The position numbers were made by a program, and so were the translations under genes. The notes under the pieces are model-generated. The model had not been told where the DNA came from. It ran no database searches and saw nothing but the letters and a program-made list of their open reading frames with translations. DNA of 64,000 bases. Origin: Bigelowiella natans CCMP2755. Taxonomy: Eukaryota > Cercozoa > Chlorarachniophyceae. How positions within the stretch are numbered: the first letter of the stretch is position 1; each line of letters opens with the position of its first letter. Positions 38,448 to 50,804 of this stretch are shown one piece after another. The stretch covers positions 12,501-76,500 of the forward strand of contig ADNK01000510.1 in the NCBI GenBank assembly GCA_000320545.1. Direction: 5' to 3'.

Positions 38448-40703
38448 TTTCTCAAATTCCAAACTTATACTCCTGCCTGAAAACATAATTATATTATTTT
38501 ACAGTTACTTTTACATCAGTTGACGGATCAACACAGTGTTCACTGCGTAGATGTGCGTGTGCGTATGCATCCCAACACACACATACACGTCGACGTGGAA
38601 AAATAGAATAACTCTTTTGAATACAGCGACAGGCAATAGTTGGAGAAGAAACGTGCGAATTAATTTGTTCTCAAACCCTAGAAAAGGTATTGACCCGTTG
38701 GATATGAAAAAAAGGTCGCACAGCGGGGAAGGGGGAGGCACCTTCGTAGTCTGTCGGGAATGTATGAGATGTGTGTGCAGGGTAAAATTTCAAAACATTC
38801 CGAGAGCAAGCAGAACTTGAATATCGGGGATTTGGTCCATTGTTGCTGTCACTTCTCTGAGAATATTCAGAATTAAGGTGACATTTGAAATAAAAACAAT
38901 TCATTTGCCGGGGATCCCCGAGATACTCTTGGTCTCATGCATGTTGATTGTGATGAAAGCTGAGCCAAAGATTTGACAAAATGCTGATCTTCCGGTTTTC
39001 AAAGAAAACAGCACAAATCGACATGATTTCTGGAATAATTTGGAAGTCGTACCAGCCAATTAGGATGAATTCGCCTTTGCTGGCTGCAAGGCTTATTAGG
39101 TACCCTATTTCTGCATCTGGCTTGTCGCAGGGTCTGCAGTTTTACAAAAGAGTAGCGGCGTTTGGGGCGTCGAATTTCGGCTGCTTGTCGATCGGTCCAT
39201 CTCTTACCTACAAGGAAAATATCCTGAAATCTCGAGAAATCCTGCTAGGAAATCTGTCCTGCAAAATTGCTCCGTCGGGAGCATGGCGGAAATCGATGAA
39301 GCGATTTTGCAGGGCTTTGTTCGAACACACTCCCTCTTCTTCTTGCAACCTTGCTTGAAACATTTGTTCTTCTTTTTCTGCTTCTTCTTTGTCATCATCT
39401 TCTTTTTCCTTTGCTTGCCAATTGCGATCGCCCTTTTGCAAATCAAAAACCTTCTTCGAGAACCGCTGAGCCTTGACTGCGAGTGTGGGACTGCGAGACT
39501 GGGAGGGGGACATTGCAACGCTAGAATGTCGTGTTGGTGCCCCTTTGTGCCTCGCTCACCTCGAAGCGTTTTGCCCTCCCTTTTTCAAATGGCGGGTTTG
39601 GAGATCCTGATGGAGCTGAACTGGGGGATCTCCTCAACACTTCTGGACTTGATGTCGCTCACTTCGTTGATCTGTGCACGGCACAGGCCAGCAGGGATTG
39701 GAACACTTGTGAACAAAGCACCAAGTCACAGTGAGCAACTTCTCAGACTTGGCAAGGTCTTTCTCAGGATTGGTACTAGGGTGCCCAAACCTTTGGCCTG
39801 CTTCCAGTGATCATCCCATCATCCTGATCATCCCAGCCGCCATGTGAATGCAACGTTTTTGCAACAACTGTCTTTGCAGTTTGTTGATCCAACAGCGTGA
39901 ACCACCCTGGCACTGGGGACACACGTGAACGCATCCACTACACCCTGGATTGTGGATCGTCGATGATGATGTGCAGTTGCTCCTGCACGCGTGGCCTTGC
40001 AGATGCCTTGCGGCCGCCGACGATTGATTGCGTGCTGGCGTGCGATTCATCGCGGAAGGGAACGCACGATGTGCTCTAGCCCAATGGTGCTCGCAGCATT
40101 GTCTAGCAGTTGTGTGTCCTTCTGTGAGTTGAGCAGTCTTTGTGGGTCACCAGCCATGCATGCTGGCATGTGCAAGCATGCTGGCATGCTGGCATGCCAT
40201 GTGCCATGCTGGTGTGCACACAACGCAATCTAGCAATGTTCGTTGCCAGCGCATGCGAACTGAACCGCTGGTTTTCCACGACATCTCACTGCCGCACGGA
40301 AAAACCGGCGGTGAAACACTGTGCGATTCCACTCATCCAGTCGTGCGATGGTGCAATGATGCAATGCTGAAGCTCATCAATGAGAATACGCGATGCGATG
40401 CTGGAGCATGGCACGCTTCTTCACCACCTCTCTGCTCGTGGAATGCGCCGCGTCCCAGCCACACAACCCCCGCGCTACCACCCAGGTTCAACATGGACAT
40501 TTCAAATGTGGAGACGGCACTCAGTACACATTTTGGTGCAACTAGGGCCGACTGATCAACCAGGAATCTTCACACAAATATATGGATTGTGTAGACGTCA
40601 GCGTTCCCACAGTAGCACACTTACATGCCAGTGCTTATTAGTTGTAGCCACAAAAACACTTGAATTTCTTTTAGTTTCAATTGTGATCGAATTGTGAGGC
40701 AGA
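38448..40703. other. Long spacer without a supported gene
   Basis: About 2.2 kb between the 5' end of coproporphyrinogen oxidase (-) and the 3' end of the sulfotransferase (-). ORFs of 60-175 codons exist on both strands (an acidic one at 39208-39513 on the minus strand), but none has a recognisable domain or a coherent splice chain. Around 40150-40200 the word CATGCTGGCATG, a one-base variant of the recurrent palindrome, occurs two or three times in close succession. A decayed mobile element is possible but unproven. Confidence 0.45.
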
Positions 40704-41507
40704 TCAAATAAGCTCTCCATCTCCAATGTCGAACTGGATTCCTGAAAACATTGACCCTGAGAATTCCTTCTTGTAAATCTTGTAGAAGTCTCGAGCCATC
40801 TAGAACATAATACCGAGAATCATCGAAAATGTGTGATTAGAATCATATTGATGCAACTTATAGAAGAGAGAGAGGAGAGATGAGAGAGAAATGGGGGGTG
40901 GAGGGGGGAAGGGGGGAGGGGAGAGAAGGAATGCAACTAAGAGGGTGGAGGAAGGAACAAGAAATAAGAAGAAATCACACTCAACTAGCCACCTCTGCAC
41001 TGAAATAGGATCTCCATGATCCCACCTAGACGATTTCAATGATAATAAACATTAGACATATAATTTCTGATGAGTATTTTTTAAGTACTTCCGCACAATC
41101 TCTCAGGAAATATCAATTGTCATTGATCTTTCCCATAATGCTTGGCGTCGTCGATATCGTGATTATTATCATATAAGGCAGAGAACAAGAAAGGACGACA
41201 ATCCACCTTGCCTTTCCTCATGTGCACGTACTCTTTCTTGGTGCCGCTCGTGCTCTTTGCAAATGCCTGAGGGATCAATTTATTCATGAAAATAAATCTA
41301 GGGAAAGGCTGATTCAGGAGCAGTGTGCACTACTACGACTACTACTACTATTACTACTACTACTACTACTACCGTTACTACTTCTTCTTCTTCTCAACTA
41401 AAAAGTATGACGTTGCACGTATTCAAAGGAGTAGCTAGTAATAAAACGTGATTTCCTACTTGCGACTTCATAGACTTTAGGGTTGACTTGTTAGCGATAA
41501 TCTGGAG

Positions 41508-41550
<43 letters not shown>

Positions 41551-41668
41551 ATTCGAAATCATAATTGTACATCAATAGAATATGATAGTACAAAAAATAC
41601 TAATAATTTCTGTCATGCGTTAACTGGCAAATAATCGGATGATCTTTTATAATCACATTTTGCAATGG

Positions 41669-41702
<34 letters not shown>

Positions 41703-42470
41703 GCAGCGGCAACCGAACGACATCTAAATTCTAATCTCTTGGAAATTAATCTACTTGGAGGGTGGGTGGGTAGGGCGGAGGATCTAATTTCGACTCTCTG
41801 TACCTGCAGCAGTTCATCATTCGCCTCTTTGATCTCAAGAAAGTTTGCAATTTTCCTCAGTGTCTGCATACATGCGCGATGAGGGTAAGATCAATCATGT
41901 GTTGAAAGAGGCATGAACGGCCTGCTGCCGAGAGAGGGGGGGGGGGGGGGGGAGACGAGCTAGCACCCGATTGTATTTTAGCTATCCCAAGGGAGGAGGA
42001 GGAGGAGGACGTGTAGGGAGTACAGACAACATACATGATCTCACCTTAATCGTGTCTGCGTGCAGCTCTTCATACGTCACCTAAGAGGAGAACCATTCAG
42101 ACTGTAACCACTTGCGATCACAAACATTGGGACGAATCGATATGGGGTAGATTAAAACACTCCCGTAATTTTATCAGAAGTGCCAACGATAACAGCTACA
42201 ACCATGTAACATCTAAAAGTAGCGATTACACGATATCTTGTTAGGATCTACGAGAAAACGATGATTTTTTAATCTGCAACACGAGTGCCACAGAACGAAA
42301 TCATTATCAAATAAGTTCTTTTGCAGCGTAACCATTTGAGACTACCCATAAGACTTGTTTAGGATTTTGTCGGTATTCCTCCCACCACCCCTGCAACACC
42401 ACCATGATTTGTGAGGTCAGTGGTATGCAGCCATGGCAGCAAGCAATTAGATGAGAGAGAAAGAGAAAGA

Positions 42471-42512
<42 letters not shown>

Positions 42513-42972
42513 AAGAAAATAGTGGTTTCATTATTTGATAAGAATAATGATAATGAGAGTAAGGGGGATGACAAAAGGCACGAGCAGGAGGAGGAGGAGG
42601 AGGAGGAGGAGGAGGAGGAGGCAAATATCATCCTTCCATCGTACCAGCAACTACCACTTTATAGAACCACCTTGTTGTGGTCAAACCACGACCCCCAGGC
42701 CATCCCTATGATGGGCGCACACATACACACACACACACACACACATAGTCACAAAGGACTTGGTATCATAATTATTAGAAAGAATGGAAATGAATTGCAA
42801 CCTCTCTCCATATACCACTTGCAGTAAGCTGAGAAGGGAAACGCCGCGGTCCGCTCACAGGTGCCTCTCTAATCATGTTGGTTGTTTATACAAACAAGGA
42901 TGATATACCGCATTTTAGCAAACTTGATATTCTACTCCGATGATGATATATTGTATGTGTAGCACCTTACTT

Positions 42973-43010
<38 letters not shown>

Positions 43011-45259
43011 TCTCTGTTTCCCTCCACTAACCATACCAAAACAGTTCTACAAATATTTGATGCGAGCTTGTCGTGTACATACATCCTCCTTGTTTGGAGT
43101 TGAGCTTCCAGGATGGTGGTATGCAGAGACGCAGGCGTCTGACGGAAATGAAAACGATGATAAATATGGAAAATGTGGGAAGATCTACTAAAAGGGGTCT
43201 GTGATGATATTCACTATTAAAGTTATGGCGTTTGTGTCGAATATATTCCAAAGAATAGCGCCAGAAACAATGTCACCGTCATCATCAAAGAACTTCGATC
43301 GATATTTAATATAAAGATTCTCACGATGACTTCTGTCCCACGAGACACTTAATCATGACGCAGAACAAAGATTTGTTGATAGGAATATTTCACACTACTC
43401 TTTAATCATTTTTCTTTGTTTTCTGGGCAATACGTTTAAAGTACCGAATGGGTTCCGAGTGACGTAAAGGACCTTGATCCCTTTTACTAGCCCCCCTTCT
43501 AATGATTCAATTCAAAAGATTGGACAGGAGGAAACGTAGGAATGAGACACTACATCGAACAAAGCAAAATAAAGAGTATACAGCAGTCAACGAGTCAAAT
43601 GAACATTACAATGGTAGTTTTACCACCTTTTGTTTGCCCAAGAAATGTGGTTCTGGGCATATGTTGTTTTAGCACCCTTTTCCGTAAGGAAGAAGGGATA
43701 AATGAGAGTCATGCATTGGAACAAATATATACGAGTTGCTTATGAGAGGAGTCCATAGAATTGACAAATTATGCTTGAATCTTATTTATTATGCTCAAAT
43801 TTTACAGCTGCTTTCATGACGTTTCCCTCCTCCTCATCCTCCTCCTCCTCCTCCCCTCATCACCTTCTTCCTTTCATCTTTCCCTCTTCCTCTCTCCTCG
43901 TCCCTTCTTCCCTGATCGAAATTACCTTCGGCCTTTCATTCTTGCAAACTCTTCCGTTGTGATGTTGATTCGGAACTCGCCTGCAAAAGCGTAGTTATTC
44001 CACAGAAACTTGTGAATCACACGTGCTGCTACTAATGCAATATATATAAAGACTGCATATGTTACAACATTACCTGATTTTGGTCGATTGGGCAGGTCAT
44101 CCGGATCCACCAAGGTCGCTAAAGGCCATATCTTTCCAAATTTTTGGTCTGTAAATTAGATTTGAATATACAGATATTTAGTAGGGGTATTTGAGTACTG
44201 CCCAATATAAATTACACTTTTTTGAAAACAGAGTGCCCTTATTTGGCCATTCCGGCGCACGCATGGCAACGTATACACATGTGTTTGTGTTCAAATATAC
44301 CTCGCGAATAGGTATTCTTCGATTCGGGGTCCATCATTTCCGTATTGCCGCCGTTAAGGAGCAGCAACACGATCTGATCGCAGCCGGATAAATGAAGCAG
44401 CTTTTAGTTGAAAGACTATCGGATGAGTCAGGAATATCTTCGCTAAGGCCCTCTCATTTTTCTCTCCGTGCTTCAAGTTTATCCATTCTATCTCTGCGAC
44501 CTGTTCTGCCCACGTAGTGCCACATTTTGGGTACGTGCAGATCACGATGTCGCCGTTCCGGAGTTTACAGTTATTTTCGAGCCTACGGCGCGACCAAGTC
44601 AGTGGTTATATATTCTCTGAAACAGCTCATTCAGACTATCTACTCGTATATGCCTGCCGGAGAGAGTTTGTTATTGCAGCCTCAGCTAAAAGAACTACCC
44701 ACCACTTGAGACGTTGGTGTGTCAGGAAGAAAGGGGTGTGCATGCCGCCGGCTTTCGCAAACTTAAGTTCCGGTGTCGTGTCTATACAAACAAAGAAAAA
44801 TCATTACAGACATAGTATGGTGAACAAGGAAGAATATTAGCGTTTGATTTACGCCCTGTCTTCTTGTTGCGCAGCCGAACCGAGAGCCCATCCTTCATAT
44901 CCTCTTCAAGGATGTCCCACACCCTTCGTTGAGCGAATTATCAGCCCAGCACACAGTTTCTAAGGAGGAAACAAAATCAATTACCTAAAGGAGCCCTCCC
45001 CTTTTGTTCTGCCATTCCACATTCGCCTTTGAACATGTTGCAGAACTGATCGGAGAGCGACAGCAACAACTGTGACTCCGGCCGCAGTGACCACGGCAAC
45101 TCTATTCGTATCTCGGCCTAATTTCGGACATTACACATTAAACAAGAGGTCAAAGTCCATACATTTGAATAAACTATGCACCGCAATGGCGCGTGTGCAC
45201 TGAGATCAACAGCTATCACTGAATCCGAAATCGAGGAGACAGTCGGAACCTGTCGACAT
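40704..45259 (-). CDS. PAPS-dependent sulfotransferase with N-terminal membrane anchor
   Basis: Transfers sulfate from PAPS to a hydroxyl on an unknown acceptor. Twenty exons, 390 residues: 45259-45220, 45117-44985, 44923-44853, 44781-44703, 44582-44501, 44373-44301, 44148-44074, 43980-43926, 43676-43627, 43486-43445, 43138-43083, 43046-43037, 42705-42671, 42390-42346, 42080-42045, 41863-41804, 41501-41460, 41266-41207, 41025-40993 and 40799-40704. The 5'-phosphosulfate loop is ICTYPKCGTTWAEQ. A probable catalytic His lies in VLKQHMPRTTF. The 3'-phosphate motif is YVTRNPFDACVSAYHH, followed by WGSWFDHNKGWWEEY and VTYEELHADT. The RKGxxG-type motif reads RKGKVGSWRSYF. The second exon encodes one membrane segment (VAVVTAAGVTVVAVAL), giving a type II layout, unlike the soluble cytosolic enzymes this domain most resembles. 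The 10-nt exon at 43046-43037 is the weakest call. Confidence 0.87.
42466..42510. repeat. (GA)n microsatellite, sulfotransferase intron
   Basis: GA run; reads as CT on the coding strand. A GAG run (about 42586-42620) lies in the same intron, and further CT and AC runs lie in neighbouring introns (about 42970-43006, 41515-41543, 41670-41699). Confidence 0.85.
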
Positions 45260-45609
45260 TGTTATGCGGTGATGATCTGTGAATCTTTTCTACCAAGAGT
45301 TAGTTCGAATTTTGGGCATAATATTACCATACTATATTTGAGACATAGTTTGATAAAGAAATCGCGAAAAAGAAATTCGGTGTGTCCAGATAACTTTTCA
45401 GTATACTTTGGATATTTTAGGTATAAATTCTTTATCTTCAGAGAATTTGGTGTTTGTCGTTGACGCAGGGAGAAAATGGCATTGGATTGTGTTGATTTAA
45501 GATCAAATCCCTCTTGCTCTCCCCCTCGGAGGAGATAACGCGGACGGCCACTCTTCTGCATCTTCTCTTTCTTTACTGATCGGGAAGGGGAAAGACGTCC
45601 CTCCTTCGA

Positions 45610-46096
45610 ATGGAAAGTAAAAGATCGTCAGAGGGAGAGGCCAAGGTGAGATCATCCGCAGAACCGTTTAGAACGCGCATTTATGCATTTGTCTCTTGTT
45701 TTGGGTCATCAGCTGAGAAAGCTGGAGGAGGAAGTTGAAGGCACTATAGATACGATATGGCAATGTATGGTTCAAGTCCATGATTTGAGCAACGAAACAG
45801 GAAAACTAGAACAAAGCCAGAAGTCTCTCCATGCAAATTTGAATCATCTAATGGAAAATATTAAGCGTGTGCACAAGGTTTCTCAGGGCATAGATGATAA
45901 GATTCCACTTGAAGTAGTCCATCGCGTTGATCGTGGCCAAAATCCTGACATAGTGATGAAGGATCATGTACAGCAGGCTCTCACTAAAAATTTAGAAGCT
46001 AGAACACGTGTATTCGGAGCACATGCTCTGGAGTCAACCCTTTCAGAGTACATGAAAATGTGGGATGCAGATGAAAAAGTCTCTCAGAATAAATAG
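45610..46096 (+). CDS. MED10: Mediator complex subunit 10
   Basis: Middle-module subunit of the Mediator coactivator that links transcription factors to RNA polymerase II in the nucleus (yeast Nut2). Two exons, 45610-45645 and 45713-46096, encode 139 residues, the normal size. A helical N-terminus (LRKLEEEVEGTIDTIWQ) precedes the conserved block KIPLEVVHRVDRGQNPDIVM, which matches the family pattern (P-L-x-V-h-x-x-V-D-x-G-x-N-P-D). LTKNLEARTRVFGAHALEST follows, also characteristic. The start MESKRSSEGEAK is in phase with the GTGAGA donor. The gene begins 350 bp from the sulfotransferase start on the opposite strand, so the two share a short divergent promoter region. Confidence 0.88.
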
Positions 46097-47453
46097 ATTA
46101 ACACACATCCACAAGACAATACTAGTAAAATTTAATGCCATTGAAGTGTGCAATACATATATTTTTTTTCATACATGTCTCCTCATCTGCTTTGTGCCGC
46201 CGATGAGTACTAGAGTGCATACATATCGGATGCCGTGTCTATTAGATGCATAGATTTAGGAGATGTGGTGTACGAGCAAATGCATGTCGTGTGCAAATGA
46301 CAACATGTGCTTTGGCAGTCTACCTCTTCTTGAGCGTTTATTTGTCCAATTTAAGACGCAGAGAAAACATGTTTGTTAGAAACAAATGTGATGCGTAGCC
46401 TAGCGGTCGTTATTATACGCTAGCAGATTGTAAGTCCAATGAATTATGCGATGATGATTTTTGCAAATTTCTGCATGCACGCTGAGAGTGGAACTCCCTC
46501 AAAAGAACATTCCACGCAATACTAGCTGTGTGCACAATATGGATTTGAATCACATCTCAACAGCTAATGCTTGAGCGACGCGCTACACAAAAGGCAATGT
46601 GCTACATGTAACGTGCCATGCATATGCGATACATGTACGTCATTGTATACATGTGTAGACCATATTTCTTTCTATGTATAGCTGATTCCGTGACTATTAC
46701 GTTTTGCAACGGTATCCAATGCATAATTAATCACCACATGTTTTTGCTAACGAGTCATGATTGTGTTCTTCCTTGTGCAGGTCCAAAATACCCATCGACT
46801 TATAGATTTAGGTGGAGATAGGAAACATTTGTCACTGGTTGTTCGGCTTCAACTATTTGTTTCGTTTGTATTTCTGTTTGCCTTGTTACGGATAAAGTGT
46901 GTGTACATGGACGTTGCCGCAATGGGTTTAATTTACACAAACTTTGTCTCCAAAATGTTCGACCGATTATTCATGTATTGTTTTAATTCTGCCAATATAT
47001 CTTGTGTCAAATATCATTATGCACTTTGTGCGTGCATGTGCGATGCGGCATCCACTGGTCATTTCTGTTTCTGCGAAATCTGCCACGCGGGACCTTCTAG
47101 GAGTCCCGAGAATAACCTTAAAAGGGAGGGAATCACTCTATAACTTAACTAAGGTAGAAGAACCGAACAGATACCGCGAAACCTTCATCCGAGGGTGACT
47201 CGATGGGTTAATGTGGGTGGGGGGTAGATTGGATGCATAGTGGTTCGGAAATCAACGCTTCTTCCTTCCGAGATTCTGGAGCAGCCCACGTGTTCATCGA
47301 CCGAGTTTTCAATAAATATGAATAAATATGCTTGTCGTAGGTAATAATAGCAGGTTATTTATCGGGAAACAATCCATATTTTTCTGGTCTAGATCTAATC
47401 GCTTACGGACTCATTTGTCATCGTCGTTCAATACACGGCAGCGCACTGAAAGT
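46097..47453. other. Spacer between MED10 and translin
   Basis: No supported gene. A 128-codon ORF at 46757-47143 is Phe/Cys-rich with no recognised motif and is probably chance. An open frame from 47328 runs in phase into translin and could add about 42 residues upstream of the usual start. Confidence 0.45.
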
Positions 47454-48570
47454 ATGGAAGATTACTTCAGGAACATCCAGGAACAGCTGGAGGCTAAAGA
47501 AGCTGTTCGAGAAACCATTAGCTTGGCAGTAAAGTATTCGACTTCTTTTTTGCGCAGACAGTAATGATGTGCTTTTGACATCATCCATGCATTGCTACCG
47601 ATCCAACAGGAAATTGCAGCCGATAAACAGGGCGGTTGAGTCGAGCCTAGAGAAGGTGCAGACGAGTGTCGGAGATGCGAAGGCGCAAGAGTCGGTAATA
47701 CAAAAAGTCCGAGACCACCTTTCTGAACTGCAAAAGGTGTGGAAGGAGCTGGATGACGCTATCGGCACAAAAGTCTCCACAGAGCAGTATCGTAGAATGT
47801 GGGCTAGCACAATGAGTTCCTTTGCCATGGCTATAGTTTTCATTCATTGGATAGAGAAGAGAGAGTTGCTATGTAGAGACAAGGTCGAAGAAGCCATGTA
47901 CGTGGGGGAGAAATATAGTTCCAGGATACAGCTAGATTTTGAAGGTGCAGAACGAATTTACAGAATCCTGGATTGATCCTAGTTGTATCCCGGTTGATAT
48001 TAACTTTTCAACAGACTACCTCTCTGGAGTTTGTGCTGTCCCAAAAGAGTTGGTTTGTATTTCTCCATCGACATACATGCATCATTTTAGCTGAGGTTTG
48101 TGTGATGTTTTTGTAGGCGCGCCTCTGTCTTAATTCGGCTTCGCACGGCAGATACGAACTACTTGAAGACATTTCCAAGTGTGAATGTTTCTTGCTATTT
48201 GTTATCAAGACATATTTCCTCGTTTTATGGTGGCATACCTCATTTATTGCAAATCCATGCAATGATTTTGCAGATTTGTGACTGAGTTGTACGCTGGCTT
48301 TCGTTTGCTAAATCTTAAGAATGATAAATTGCGGTAATAAATGCAATCATCGACATATAAAGAAAGCTACAGGTTCTTATCTATCTTACTTATTTGTAGA
48401 CGTAAATTTGACGGGATTAAGTATGCTGTCCAGAAAATCGAGGAGGTAGATCGTCATGAGAATTACTGACGCTTAATCTAACTTTTATTTTGCAGGTGAT
48501 TTATGATGTGAAGGTACGCAGTTTAATGGATAAAAAAGATGGGTCATCAATGAAGAAGAGTACCTTATGA
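47454..48570 (+). CDS. Translin
   Basis: Single-strand RNA/DNA-binding protein that forms octameric rings and, with TRAX, the C3PO endoribonuclease. Seven exons (47454-47528, 47620-47944, 48015-48052, 48117-48178, 48274-48333, 48400-48445, 48496-48570) encode 226 residues; human translin has 228. Landmarks are KEAVRETISLA, VSTEQYRRMWASTMSS, VFIHWIEKRELLCRDKVEEA, DYLSGVCAVPKEL, HGRYELLEDISKFVTELYAG, FRLLNLKNDKLRRKFDGIKY and EEVIYDVKVR. These match the family segment by segment, including the FRLLNLKND motif. An upstream in-frame ATG at 47328 would give a basic extension that could be a targeting sequence. I prefer ATG 47454, whose product aligns with the normal N-terminus. Confidence 0.93.
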
Positions 48571-49626
48571 GACTTGGTACGGGATCGTATGCATTAGATA
48601 GGCGATAGGTATATAGAAGCCAGATTCGCCATGGAATATATCAAGGAGATCTTGTGATTATATTGGCCATGCTCCGATGTGCGATATGAGAGAGTTTTGG
48701 CTTTGATGCGACAAGAATCCTATCAGAAAATTAAATAAAACATGGCATGATACGATGGATCACATGAATGTAGGATCCATAACATATTACATATTTAATA
48801 GAACATCATATACTAGGTTCTCTGTGTCTCTAAAATATGTCTATTTAATCAGTAAATGCGTACATGGAAACGATATTACATATCCAGTGTTACAACCCCC
48901 CCTCCCCCCTCCGCCCACCACACACAATAAAGCAAGTTTATATTTTATAAAGCCTGCAGAAATAATAATATTGACTGGCGTTGCAATTACAGATATTCAT
49001 ACATTTCTTTCGATGTTATTGCCGCATGTGCCGCATTGCAGCCGCGCTAGCGTGCCCAGTAATAGCTATAAACTAGCATCACAACCACTTAACGTACCTC
49101 GTATTTGCTCGATCTCTAGCTTTGCTAGTTTTGCAGTGCGTGTACGTAGCATGCAGATTGCCCTTGTAATTTTAGACACAACGCATGTGCTAAACATTGC
49201 ATGTGTGTTTTGTGTTTAGCTCCGCAAAGACTTACTGTAGCTAATCAAGCAAAGCTTAGCAATGTTTTGCATCCATGGAGTGACACCAGTGTGCTATGCT
49301 AGACGCGTGCGCTGCTGCTACGAACATACTGTGATGCGTACACTTATTGCTAGCCATGCAATCCATTATCGTGTAACTCCATGTCAAGCCATATATAGTT
49401 ATTGCCAGCTGGCTCTACGCGTCTGGCTACGGTATTAAATGCGCGTACTTCAGATTAACGTTTTTAATATGAAGGCTGTCGTACACCAACCTACTGCTTA
49501 AGATGATGGATATTATTTTATACTGCTCTTCCATGTTCATACCCATAGACGTACGACTGCATATCATGAATTATAATTTAACTTACGCCACACAGTTCAA
49601 AATTATAGACCAACAAATTCCCCGGT
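48571..49626. other. Spacer with CATG/CTAG-rich segment
   Basis: No gene. Between about 49020 and 49440 the sequence has the same word usage as the other spacers (TAGC, GCATG, CTAG), but no exact copy of the 12-bp palindrome. Confidence 0.5.
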
Positions 49627-50804
49627 TTAAGTGTCATCTTCTTCTATCTCAACAGTTTCTATCATTTTTTTAATCCGAGCAAGCATGATAGGATTTGAGC
49701 TTGCACAATCTTGAACACCGTATGGACTCTGTATTATTACAGAACCTAATCCGGTGAAGTAGTATATCAACGGTTGCGATAATTAGCAAAGTGTTTGTAT
49801 TTACCATCAAGAACGTCTATTATGACATCTCCTGAACCCGCATCTCCCGCACGTTCAACGACTGGAATACGTTTCTATAGTAAATGATGAATAGATTAAT
49901 CCATAACAATATTCATGTAGAACTAGCAAGTAAGGAAGGATTGATGCAGTCCAAGGATTCTGATAAAAGTTTTTCTTGCCAAAGTTCGTCTATTTGTGCA
50001 TGCAATCAGATGAAATTCGAATTCATGGATTACAGGCTACGGACGAAGCTACATATATTTTGATGGGATGTACAAACCTTCTTGAAGCATTCCATTAGAA
50101 TCATTCGTTTTTTATCGAGGGACTTTCGATCTAACTTTAGCCTCGCTTTTTCGCTGCGAAACATATACAGATTCAGGCTACTTCATTTTTTAACATAGAC
50201 GCAGTACCTTGGACTAATTTTTTCCATATATTGACAGATCCTGTCAAAATTGCTCTTGTGTACTTTTCGAAGGCCTGAACGAGATGCATTGAATGATCCA
50301 GACAAGAAACTGTTGCAAAATAGCTATCCACCTACCTCTGATCCAGTCACTACCATGTAACGTGATACATGTAGCTTGAAATTTCATTTTTTCTGCAGAA
50401 GCCATAGCCAAGTTTGCAGGATCTGAAGCGCGTCCAAGTAGGATCAACAGCCTGAAAGTTGCATGTTCTCTGTGAATTATTGCAGTGCAAAAGGGTGAGA
50501 TTCAATCAATTCGTACCCAGAGGCCGGATCGATGGCATATACGATGCCCTTGAGAATCTTCGAGCCTTTAACTTTCACCTCTGCAACCCACCCCTAATTT
50601 GTTCAAGATTATTAAAATTTGTGATGTCGTATGTATTGCAACTCTAAATGAGACCTCCATGGCCAGTAGTTCTGACGTCTTAGCGTTCCCTGTGCAAACA
50701 GGTTGACGGAGCTGGGTAACTTTCTCCTCACACACAGTGGATTTCCTGCCTCCCCGTTGTAGATATCCCCCTCGATTCTCTCCTATTCGATCATGGGATT
50801 CCAT
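49627..50804 (-). CDS. Gemin6-like protein of the SMN complex
   Basis: Gemin6 is an Sm-fold protein of the SMN complex, which loads Sm proteins on snRNAs. Seven exons (50804-50655, 50578-50517, 50451-50354, 50274-50208, 50153-50078, 49874-49805, 49745-49627) encode 213 residues; human Gemin6 has 167. The Sm-like part is VKVKGSKILKGIVYAIDPAS followed by LLILLGRASDP, which parallels the Gemin6 segment that ends in a TDP or DP turn. The C-terminal domain is the more specific match: KKRMILMECFKKKRIPVVER, then GSVIIQSPYGVQDCASSNPI and MLARIKKMIE. This corresponds to the human PPYGPENCSSSNEI region. Here the protein carries an extra, polar N-terminal 50 residues. Nuclear and cytoplasmic (Cajal body/snRNP assembly) location is inferred from the family. 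LSM12-like proteins are the main alternative. Confidence 0.75.

Noticed and set aside
39208-39513. Acidic 101-codon minus-strand ORF
   Set aside because: Composition alone makes it look protein-like. There is no clear start context, no splice partner and no motif. It could be a decayed element but is not supported as a gene.
43210-43312. Exon-like minus-strand segment reading FFDDDGDIVSGAILW in the sulfotransferase gene
   Set aside because: It would fall between RNPF and DACVSAYHH, breaking the 3'-phosphate motif, and the flanking exons join perfectly without it.
46757-47143. 128-codon plus-strand ORF between MED10 and translin
   Set aside because: Phe/Cys-rich with no recognisable fold and no splice link to either neighbour.
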